Below, one piece after another: positions 49,838-60,725 of a stretch of DNA of 64,000 bases. Made by a program: the position numbers and the translations under genes. The stretch comes from Agelas oroides (lineage: Eukaryota; Porifera; Demospongiae; Agelasida; Agelasidae), in contig OX422196.1 of assembly GCA_949130485.1 (NCBI GenBank), positions 2,772,889-2,836,888 of the forward strand, written 5' to 3'. The notes under the pieces are model-generated. The model made no database searches. It had not been told where the DNA came from and worked only from the letters and a program-made list of their open reading frames with translations. Within the stretch, counting starts at the first letter, position 1; each line of letters opens with the position of its first letter.

Positions 49838-51937
49838 ACAGCGATGGTACAATGGAGTAAAGCCATGGTAGAGTGTAGTAGAGTCATGTAGGGCCAAGTA
49901 GAGCCACGGTAGAATGTAGTAGATTCATGTAGTACCAAGTGCAGCCATGGTAGAATGCAGTAGAGCCAGGTAGAGCCATGGTAGAATGCAGTAGAGTCAA
50001 GTAGAGTCACGTGGAGCCACGGTAGAATGAAGTAGAGCCAAGGTAGAGTGTAGTACAGTCGAGTAGAGTCAAGTAGAGCCATGACAGAATGTAGTAGTGT
50101 CAAGTATTGTCAAGTAGAGCGATGGTAGAATGTAGTAGAGTCACATAGAGTCATGTGGAGCCATGGTAGATTGTAGTACAGACATGGTAGAGTGTAGTAG
50201 ACTCAAGTAGAGCCAAGTAGTGCCATGGTAGAGTGTAGTAGAGTCAAGTAGAGCCAAGTAGAGCTATGGTAGAGTGTAGTAGAGTCAAGTAGAGCCAGGT
50301 AAAGCCATGATAGAGTGTAGTACAGTCACGTAGAGCCAAGTATAGCCATGGTAGAATGTAGTAGAGTCATGTAGAGTCAAGTAGAGCCATGGTAGAATGT
50401 AGTAGACTCATGTAGTGTCAAGTAGAGCCATGGTACAATGGAGTAGAGCCATGGTATAGTGTAGTAGAGTCAAGTAGAGCCACGGTAGCATGTAGTATAG
50501 AGTCATATAAAGCCAAGTAGAGCCATGGTAGAATGTAGTAGAGTAATGTAGAGTCAAGTAGAGCCATGGTAGAATGTAGTAGAGTCATGTAGTGTCAAGT
50601 AGAGCCATGGTACAATGGAGTAGAGCCATCGTAGAGTGTAGTAGAGTCAAGTAGAGCCATGGTACAATGGAGTAGAGCCATGGTAGAGTGTAGTAGAGTC
50701 AAGTAGAGCCACGATAGAATGTAGTAGAGGCATACAGAGTCAAGTAGATCTATGGTAGAATTTAGTAGAGTCACGTAGAGTCACGTGGAGCCATGGTAGA
50801 ATGTAGTAGAGACATGGTAGAGTGTAGTACAGTCAAGTAGTGTCAAGTAGAGCCATGGTAGAATGTAGTAGAGGCATACAGAGTCAAGTAGAACTATGGT
50901 AGAATGCAGTAGAGTCACGTAGAGTCCCGTGGAGTCATGGTAGACTGTAGTAGAGACATGGTAGGGTGTAGTAGAGTCAAGTAGAGCCAGGTAAAGCCAT
51001 GGTGGAGTGTAGTATAGTCACGTAGAGCCAAGTAGAGCCAAGGTAGGGTGTAGTGGACTCAACTATAGCCAAGTAGAGCCATGGTAGAGTGAAGTAGAGT
51101 CAAGTAGAGTCAGGTAGAGCCATGGTAGAATGTAGTAGAGTCATGTAGAGTCAAGTAGAGCCATGGTAGAATGTAGTAGAGCCAGATAGAGCCATGGTAG
51201 GGTGCAGTAGAGTCAAGTAGAGTCACCTGGATCCATGGTAGGATGTAGTATCGCGAAGTTAGGGTGTAGTAGACAAGTAGAGCCAGGACTAGCAATAGTA
51301 TAGTGTAGTAGAGTCAAGTAGAGTCAAGTAGAACCATCGTAGAGTGTAGTAGAGTCAAGTAGAGCCATGGTAGAATGTAGTAGAGTCATGTAGTGTGAAG
51401 TACAGCCATGGTACAATGGAGTAGAGCCATGTTAGAGTGTAGTAGAGTCATGTAGAGCCAGGTAGAGCCACGATAGCATGTACTAGAGTCATGTAGTACC
51501 AAGTAGAGTCATGGTAGAATGTAGTAGAGCGAGGTAGAGCCATGGTAGAATGCAGTAGAGTCAAGTAGAGTCACGTGGAGCCATGGTAGAATGAAGTAGA
51601 GCCAAGGTAGAGTGTAGTAGAGTCAAGTAGAGTCAAGTAGAGCCACGATAGAATGTAGTAGACTCAAGTAGCGTCAAGTAGAGCCATGGTAGAATGTAGT
51701 AGAGGCATACAGAGTGAACTAGAGCTATGGTACAACGTAGTAGTGTCACGTAGAGTCACGAGGAGCCATAGTAGAATGTAGAAGAGACATGGTGGAGTAT
51801 AGTACAGTCAAGTAGAGCCAAGTAGTGCCATGGTAGAGTGTAGTAGAGTCAAGTAAAGCCATGTAGAGCCATGGTAGAGTGTAGTAGAGCCAAGTAGAGT
51901 CCATTGTAGAAAGTAGTAGAGTCATGTAGTGTGAAGT
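49838..51937 (+). repeat. Right-block B unit 3 (2,100 bp)
   Basis: Best matched by left unit 8 at offsets of 18,390 and then 18,349 bp, the change being a 41-bp loss. The right block passes directly from the counterpart of unit 4 to this unit. The equivalents of left units 5, 6 and 7 are absent. Confidence 0.82.
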
Positions 51938-54028
51938 ACAGCGATGGTACAATGGAGTAAAGCCATGGTAGAGTGTAGTAGAGTCATGTAGAGCCAAGTA
52001 GAGCCACGGTAGAATGTAGTAGATTCATGTAGTAGCAAGTAGAGCCATGGTAGAATGTAGTAGAGCCAGGTAGAGCCATGGTAGAATGCAGTAGAGTCAA
52101 GTAGAGTCACGTGGAGCCATGGTAGAATGAAGTAGAGCCAAGGTAGAGTGTAGTACAGTCGAGTAGAGTCAAGTAGAGCCATGACAGAATGTAGTAGTGT
52201 CAAGTATTGTCAAGTAGAGCGATGGTAGAATGTAGTAGGGTCACATAGAGTCATGTGGAGCCATGGTAGATTGTAGTACAGACATGGTAGAGTGTAGTAG
52301 ACTCAAGTAGAGTCAAGTAGTGCCATGGTAGAGTGTAGTAGAGTCAAGTAGAGCCAAGTAGAGCCATGGTAGAGTGTAGTAGAGTCAAGTAGAACAATGG
52401 TAGAGTGTAGGAAAGTCAAGTAGACTCAAGAAGAGCCATGGTAGAATTCAGTAGAATCATGTAGTGTCAAGTAGACCCACAGTACAATGGAGTAGAGCCA
52501 TGGTAGAGTGTAGTAGAGTCAAGTACAGCCAAGTTTAGCCATGGTAGAGTGTAGTAGAGTCAAGTAGAGCCATGGTAGAATGTAGTAGAGTCATGTAGTG
52601 TGAAGTAGAACCATGATATAGAATGGATTAGAGCCATGGTAGAATGTAGTAGAGTCAAGTAGAGCCATAGTAGATTGTAGTAGAGTCATGTAGTGTGAAG
52701 TAGAGCCATGATAAACAATGCAGTGGAGCCATGGTAGAGTGTAGTAGAGTCAAGTAGAGCCACGATAGAATGTAGTAGATGCATACAGAGTCAAGTAGAG
52801 CTATGGTAGAATGTAGTAGAGTCACGTAGAGTCACGTGGAGCCATGGTAGAATGTAGTACAGACATGGTAGAGTGTAGTACAGTCAAGTAGAGTCAAGTA
52901 GAGCCATGGCAGAATGTAGTAGAGTCAAGTAGAGTCAAGTAGATCCATGGTAGAATGTAGTAGAGGCATACAGAGTCAAGTAGAACTATGGTAGAATGCA
53001 GTAGAGTCACGTAGAGTCCCGTGGAGCCATGGTAGAATGTAGTAGAGACATGGTAGTGTGTAGTAGAGTCAAGTAGAGCCAGGTAAAGCCATGGTAGAGT
53101 GTAGTACAGTCACGTAGAACCAAGTAGAGCCAAGGTAGGGTGTAGTGGACTCAACTAGAGCCAAGTAGAGCCATGGTAGAGTGAAGTAGAGTCAAGTAGA
53201 GTCAGGTAGAGCCATGGTAGAATGTAGTAGAGTCATGTAGAGTCAAGTAGAGCCATGATAGAATGTAGTAGAGCCAGATAGAGGCATGGTAGAGTGCAGT
53301 AGAGTCAAGTAGAGTCACGTGGATCCATGGTAGGATGTAGTAGCACCAAGATAGAGTGTAGTAGACAAGTGGAGCCAGAACTAGCAATAGTATAGTGTAG
53401 TAGAGTCAAGTAGAGTCAAGTAGAACCATCGTAGAGTGTAGTAGAGTCAAGTAGAGCCATGGTAGAATGTAGTAGAGTCATGTAGTGTGAAGTACAGCCG
53501 TGGTACAATGCAGTAGAGCCATGTTAGAGTATAGTAGAGTCATGTAGAGCCAAGTAGAGCCACAGTAGCATGTAGTAGAGTCATGTAGTACCAAGTAGAG
53601 CCATGGTAGAATGTAGTAGAGCCAGGTAGAGCCATTGTAGAATGCAGTAGGGTCAAGTAGAGTGAAGTGGAGCCATGGTAGAATGAAGTAGAGCCAAGGT
53701 AGAGTGTAGTACAGTCAAGTAGAGTCAAGTAGAGCCATGACAGAATGTAGTAGACTCAAGTAGCGTCAAGTAGAGCCATGGTAGAATGTAGTAGAGGCAT
53801 ACAGAGTCAACTAGAGCTATGGTAGAATGTAGTAGAGTCACGTAGAGTCACGTGGAGTCATGGTAGAATGTGGAAGAGACATGCTAGAGTGTAGTACAGT
53901 CAAGTAGAGCCAAGTAGTGCCATGGTAGAGTGTAGTAGAGTCAAGTAGAGCCAAGTAGAGCCATGGTAGAGTGTAGTAGAGCCAAGTAGAGCCATTGTAG
54001 AAAGTAGTAGAGTCATGTAGTGTGAAGT
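51938..54028 (+). repeat. Right-block B unit 4 (2,091 bp)
   Basis: The same length as left unit 9, with a constant 18,349-bp offset and only scattered substitutions, for example GTAGCGCC near 34,991 against GTAGCACC near 53,340. Confidence 0.85.
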
Positions 54029-57000
54029 ACAGCGATGGTACAATGGAGTAAAGCCATGGTAGAGTGTAGTGGAGTCATGTAGAGCCAAGTAGAGCCACGG
54101 TAGCATGTAGTAGATTCATGTAGTACCAAGTAGAGCCATGGTAGAATGTAGTAGAGCCAGGTAGAGCCATGGTAGAATGCAGTAGAGTCAAGTAGAGTCA
54201 CGTGGAACCATGGTAGAATGAAGTAGAGCCAAGGTAGAGTGTAGTAAATTCGAGTAGAGTCAAGTAGAACCATGACATAATGTAGTAGAGTCAAGTATCG
54301 TCAAGTAGAGCCATGGTAGAATGTAGTAGAGTCACATACAGTCATGTGGAGCCATGGTAGATTGTAGTAGAGATATGGTAGAGTGTAGTAGAGTCAAGTA
54401 GAGCCAAGTAGTGCCATGGAAGAGTGTAGTAGAGTCAAGTAGAGCCAAGTAGAGCCATGGTAGAATGTAGTAGAGTCATGTAGAGTCACGTAGAGCCATG
54501 GTAGAATGTAGTAGAGCAAGGTAGAGCCATGGTAGAGTGTAGGAGAGTCAAGTAGAGTCACGTGGATCCATGGTAGGATGTAGTAGAGCCAAGGTAGAGT
54601 GTAGTAGAGACAAGTAGAGCCAGGTCTAGCACTGATATAGTGTGGTTGAGTCACGTAGAGCCAAGTAGAGTCATGGTAGAGTGTAGTAGAGTCAAGTAGA
54701 GTCAAGTAGAGCCATGGTAGAATGTAGTAGAGTCATGTAGTGTCAAGTAGAGACATGGTACTATAGAGTAGAGCCATGGTAGAGTGTAGTAGAGTCAGGT
54801 AGAGCCACGTAGACCCACGGTAGCATGTAGTAGAGTCATGTAGAGCCAAGTAGAGCCATGGTAGAATGTAGTAGAGCCAGGTAGAGCCATGGTAGAATGC
54901 AGTAGAGTCAAGTGGAGTCACGTGAAGACAAGGTAGAATGTAGTAGAGCCAAGTAGAGCCATGGTAGAATGCAGTAGAGTCAAGTAGAGTCACGTGGAGA
55001 CATGGTAGAATGTAGTAGAGCCAACGTGGAGTGTAGTATAGTGAAGTAGAGTCAAGTAGAGCCATGGTAGAATGTAGTAGAGGTATACAGAGTCAAGTAG
55101 AGCTATAGTAGAATGTAGTAGAGCAAGGTAGAGCCATGGTAGAGTGTAGTAGAGCCAAGGTGGAGTGTAGTACAGTCAAGTAGAGACAAGGAGAGCCATG
55201 GTAGTGTGTAGTAAAGTCAAGTAGAGCCAATTAGAGCTATGGTAGAGTGTAGTAGAGCCAAGTAGAGCAACGGTAGAGTGTAGGAGAGTCAAGTAGAGTC
55301 AAGAACGGCCATGGTAGCATCTAGTAGAATCATGTAGTGTCAAGTAGAGCCATGGTAGAATGTAGTATAGCAAGGTAGAGCCATGGAAGTGTGTTGTAGA
55401 GTCAAGTAGAGTCACGTGGAGCCACGTTAGAATGTAGTAGAGCCAAGGTAGAGTTTAGTACAGTCAAGTAGAGTCAAGTAGAGCCATGGCAGAATGTAGT
55501 AGAGTCAAGTATCGTCAAGTAGAGCCATGGTAGAATGTAGTAGAGGCATACAGAGTCAAGTACAGCTATGGTAGAATGCAGTAGAGTCACGTAGAATCAC
55601 TTTGAGCCATGGTAGAATGTAGTAGAGCCATGGTAGAGTGTAGTAAAGTCAAGTAGCGTCAAGTAGAGCGATGGTAGAATGTAGTAGAGTCACATAGAGT
55701 CACGTGGAGCCATGGTAGATTGCAGTAAAGACATGGTAGAGTGTAGTAGAGTCAAGTAGAGCCAAGCAGTGCCATGGTAGAGTGTAGTAGAGTCAAGTAG
55801 AGCCAAGTAGAGCCATGGTAGAGTGTAGTAGAGTCAAGTAGAACAATGGTAGAGTGTAGGAAAGTCAAGTAGAGTCAAGAAGAGCCATGGTAGAATTCAG
55901 TGGAATCATGTAGTGTCAAGTAGAGCCACAGTACAATGGAGGAGAGCCATGGTAGAGTGTAGTACAGTCAAGTACAGCCAACTTGAGCCATGGTAGAGTC
56001 AAGTAGAGTCAAGTAGAGCCATGGTAGAATGTAGTAGAGTCATGTAGTGTGAAGTAGAACCATGATAAACAATGGAGTAGAGCCATGGTAGAGTGTAGTA
56101 GAGACAAGTAGAGCCATGGTAGAGTGTAGTAGAGTCGTGTAGTGTGAAGTAGAGCCATGATATACAATGGAGTACAGCCATGGTAGAGTGTAGTAGAGTC
56201 AAGTAGAGCCAAGGTAGGGTGTAGTGGACTCAAGTAGAGCCAAGTAGAGCCATGGTAGAGTGTAGTAGAGTCAAGTAGAGACAAGTAGAGCCATGGTAGA
56301 ATGTAGCAGAGTCATGTAGAATCAAGTAGAGCCATGGTAGAATGTAGAAGAGCAAGGTAGAGCCATGGTAGAGTGTAGGAGAGTCAAGTAGAGTCACGTG
56401 GATCCATGGTAGGATGTACTAGAGCCAAGGTAGAGTGTAGAAGAGACAAGTAGAGCCTGGTCTAGCAATGATATAGTGTAGGAGAGTCAAGTAGAGCCAA
56501 GTAGAGCACTCGTAGAGTGTAGTAGAGTCAAGTAGAGCCAAGTAGAGCCACAGTAGAGTGTGGTAGAGTCACGTAGAGCCAAGTAGAGTCATGGTAGAGT
56601 GTAGTAGAGTCAAGTAGAGTCAAGTAGAGCCATGGTAGAATGTAGTAGAGTCATGTAGTGTCAAGTAGAGACATGGTACTATAGAATAGAGCCATGGTAG
56701 AGTGTAGTAGAGTCAGATAGAGCCACGTAAACCCACGGTAGCATGTAGTAGAGTCATGTAGAGTCAAGTAGAGCCATGGTAGAATGTAGTAGAGCCAGGT
56801 AGAGCCATGGTAGAATGCAGTAGAGTCAGGTAGAGTCACGTGGAGACATGGTAGAATGTAGTAGAGCCAACGTAGAGTGTAGTATAGTGAAGTAGAGTCA
56901 AGTAGAGCCATGGTAGAATGTAGTAGAAGTATACAGAGTCAAGTAGAGCTATCGTAGAATGTAGTAGAGTCAAGTAGAGTCATGTGGAGCCATGGTAGAA

Positions 57001-59870
57001 TGCAGTAGAGACATGGTAGAGTGTACTACAGTCAAGTAGGGACAAGGAGAGCCATGGTAGAGTGTAGTAAAGTCCAGTAGAGCCAACTATAGCTATGGTA
57101 GAGTGTAGTAGAGCCAAGTAGAGCAACGGTAGAGTGTAGGAGAGTCAAGTAGAGTCAAGAAGAGCCATGGTAGCATCTAGTAGAATCATGTAGTGTCAAG
57201 TAGAGCCATGGTAGAATGTAGTAGAGCAAGGTAGAGCCATGGTAGTGTGTAGTAGAGTCAAGTAGAGTCACGTGGAGCCACGTTAGAATGTAGTATAGCC
57301 AAGGTAGAGTGTAGTACAGTCAAGTAGAGTCACGTAGAGCCATGGCAGAATGTAGTAGAGTCAAGTACAGCTATGGTAGAATGCAGTAGAGTCACGTAGA
57401 GTCACGTGGATCCATGGTAGAATGTAGTAGAGCCATGGTAGAGTGTAGTAGAGTCAAGTAGAGCCAATTTGAGCCATGGTAGATTGTAGTAGAGTGAAGT
57501 AGAGCCATGGTAGAATGTAGTAGAGTCATGTAGTGTGAAGTAGAGCCATGATATACAATGGAGTAGAGCCATGGTAGAGTATAGTAAAGTGAAGTAGAGC
57601 CAAGTAGAGCCAAGGTAGAATGTAGTGGACTAAAGTAGAGCCTAGTAGAGCCAGGGTAGAGTGTAGTAGAGTCAAGTAGAGTCAAATAGAGCCATGGTAG
57701 AATGTAGTAGAGTCATGTAGAGTCAAGTAGAGCCATGGTAGAATGTAGTAGAGCAAGGTAGAGCCATGGTAGAGTGCAGGAGAGTCAAGTAGAGTCACGT
57801 GGATCCATGGTAGGAGGGAGTAGAGCAAAGATAGAGTGTAGTAGAGACAAATAGAGCCAGGTCTAACAATGATATAGTGTAGTAGAGTCAAGTACAGTCA
57901 AGTAGAGCCAAGTAGAGCCATCGCAGAGTGTAGTACAGCAAAGTAGAGCCATGGTAGAATGTACTAGAGTCATGTAGTGTCAAGTAGAGCCATGGTACAA
58001 TGGAGTAGAGCCATGGTAGAGTGTAATAGAGTCAAGTAGAGCCAAATAGAGCCACGGTAGAGTGTGGTAGAGACACGTAGAGCCAAGTAGAGTCATGGTA
58101 GAGTGTAATGGAGTCAAGTAGAGCCAAGTAGAGCCATGGTAGAATGTAGTAGAGTCATGTAGTGTCAAGTGGAGACATGGTACTATGGAGTAGAGCCATG
58201 GTAGAGTGTAGTAGAGTCAGGTAGAGCCACGTAGAGCCACGGTAGAATGTAGTAGAGTCATGTAGAGCCAAGTAGAGCCATGGTAGAATGTAGTAGAGCC
58301 AGGTAGAGCCATGGTAGAATGCAGTAGAGTCAAGTAGAGTCACATGGAGCCATGGTAGAATGTAGTAGAGCCAATGTAGAGTGTACTACGGTCAAGTAGA
58401 GTCAAGTAGAGCCATGATAGAATGTATTAGAGGTATACAGAGTCAAGTAGATCTATCGTAGAATGTAGTAGAGTCAAGTAGAGTCACATGGAGCCATGGC
58501 AGAATGTAGTAGAGACATGGTAGAGTGGTGTACAGTCCAGTAGAGACAAGTACAGCCATGGTAAAGTGTAGTAGAGTCAAGTAGAGCCAAGTAGAGCCAT
58601 GGTAGAGTGTAGTAGACCCAAGTAGACCAATGGTAGAGTGTAGGAGAGTCAAGTAGAGTCAAGAAGAGCATTGCTAGCATTTAGTAGAATCATGTAGTTC
58701 CAAGTAGAGCCATGGTAGAATGTAGTAGAGCAAGGAAAACCATGGTAGAGCCATGGAAGAGCCATGGTAGTGTGTAGTAGAGTCAAGTAGAGTCACGTGG
58801 AGCCATGTTAGAATGTAGTAGAGCAAAGGTAGAGTGTAGTACAGTCAAGTAGAGTCAAGTATAGCCATGGCAGAATATAGTAGAGTCAAGTAGAATCTAG
58901 TAGAGCCATGGTAGAATGTAGTAGAGGCATACAGAGTCAAGTAGAGCTATGGTAGAATCCAGTAGAGTCACGTAGAGTCATGTGGAGCCATGGTAGAATG
59001 TAGTAGAGACATGGTAGAGTGTAGTAGAATCAAGTAGAGCCAAGTAGAGCCATGGTAGAGCGTAGTAGAGCCACGTAGAACCAAGTAGAGCGAAGGTAGG
59101 GTGTAGTGGACTCAAGTAGAGCCAAGTAGATCCACGGTAGAGTGTAGTACAGTGAAGTAGAGTCAAGTAGAGCCATGGTAGAATGTAGTAGAGTCATTTA
59201 GTATGAAGTAGAGCCATGATATACAATGGAGCAGAGACATAGTAGAGTGTAGTAGAGTCAAGTAGAGCCAAGTAGAGCCAAGGTACAGTGTAGTGGACTC
59301 AATTAGAGCCAAGTAGAGCCATGGTAGAGTGTAGTAGATACAAGTAGAGTCAAGTAGAGCCATGGTAGAGTGTAATAGAGTCAAGTAGAGTCAAGTACAG
59401 CCATGGTAGAATGTAGTAGAGCAAGGTAGAGCCATGTTAGAGTGGAGGAGAGTCAAGTAGTGTCACGTGGATCCATGGTAGGATGTAGTAGAGCCATCGT
59501 AGAGTGTAGTAGAGTCAAGTAGAGCCATGGTAGAATATAGTAAAGTCATGTAGAGTCACGTGGAGCCATGGAAGAATGTAGTAGAGCCAAGGTAGAGTGT
59601 AGTACAGTCAAGTAGAGTAAAGTAGAGCCATGGCAGAATGTAGTAGAGTCAAGTAGAGTCAAGTAGAAATATGGTAGAATGCAGTAGAGTCACGTAGAGT
59701 CCCGTGGAGCCATGGTAGAATGTAGTAGAGACATGGTAGAGTGTAGTAGACTCAAGTAGAGCCAAGTAGAGCCATGGTAGAGTTTAGTACAGTCACGTAG
59801 AGCCAAGTAGAGCCAAGGTAGGGTTTAGTGGACTCAAGTAGAGTCAAGTAGAGCCATGGTAGAATGTAGT
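54029..59870 (+). repeat. A-type linker segment of the right block
   Basis: Counterpart of 35,680-41,640. It has one CCAATTTG anchor at 57464. Near 57,360 it lacks 51 bp that are present at about 39,135-39,190, five monomers including the GGCATACAG one. Near 58,736 GGAAAACC replaces GGTAGAGCC, a 1-bp loss that shifts the offset from 18,175 to 18,174. Confidence 0.84.
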
Positions 59871-60725
59871 AGAGACATGGTAGAGTGTAGTAGAGTCAAG
59901 TAGAGCCAAGTAGAGCCATAGTAGAGTGTAGTAGAGTCACGTAGAACCAAGTAGAGAGAAGGTAGGGTGTAGTGGACTCAAGTAGAGCCAAGTAGATCCA
60001 CGGTAGAGTGTAGTACAGTGAAGTAGAGTCAAGTAGAGCCATGTTAGAATGTAGTAGAGTCATGTAGTATGAAGTAGAGCCATGATATACAATGGAGTAG
60101 AGCCATGGTAGAGTGTAGTAGAGTCAAGTAGAGCCAAGTAGACCCAAGGTAGAGTGTGGTGGACTCAATTAGAGCCAAGTAGAGCCATGGTAGAGTGTAG
60201 TAGATACAAGTAGAGTCAAGTAGAGCCATGGTAGAGTGTAATAGAGTCAAGTAGAGTCAAGTACAGCCATGGTAGAATGTAGTAGAGCAAGGTAGAGCCA
60301 TGGTAGAGTGGAGGAGTGTCAAGTAGTGTCACGTGGGTCCATGGTAGGATGTAGTAGAGCCATCGTAGAGTATGGTCAAGTAGACCCATGGTAGAATATA
60401 GTAAAGTCATGTAGAGTCACGTGGAGCCATGGAAGAATGTAGTAGAGCCAAGGTAGAGTGTGGTACAGTCAAGTAGAGAAAAGTAGAGCCATGGCAGAAT
60501 GTAGTAGAGTCAAATAGAGTCAAGTAGAAATATGGTAGAATGCAGTAGAGTCACGTGGAGTCCCGTGGAGCCATGGTAGAATGTAGTAGACACATGGTAG
60601 AGTGTAGTAGAGTCAAGTAGAGCCAAGTAGAGCCATGGTAGAGTGTAGTACAGTCACGTAGAGCCAAGTAGAGCCAAGGTAGGGTTTAGTGGACTCAAGT
60701 AGAGTCAAGTAGAGCCATGGTGGAA
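58995..60725 (+). repeat. 866-bp tandem duplication
   Basis: The segment from about 58,995 to 59,865 repeats from about 59,865 to 60,725. Landmarks at an 866-bp offset include the AGACATGG monomer (59007/59873), CACGTAGAACC (59072/59938) and the GATATACAATGGAG region. The offset falls to 861 bp by the GAAATATGG variant (59667/60528). The left block has only one copy, at about 40.82-41.63 kb, and then goes directly to B-type sequence. Confidence 0.82.
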
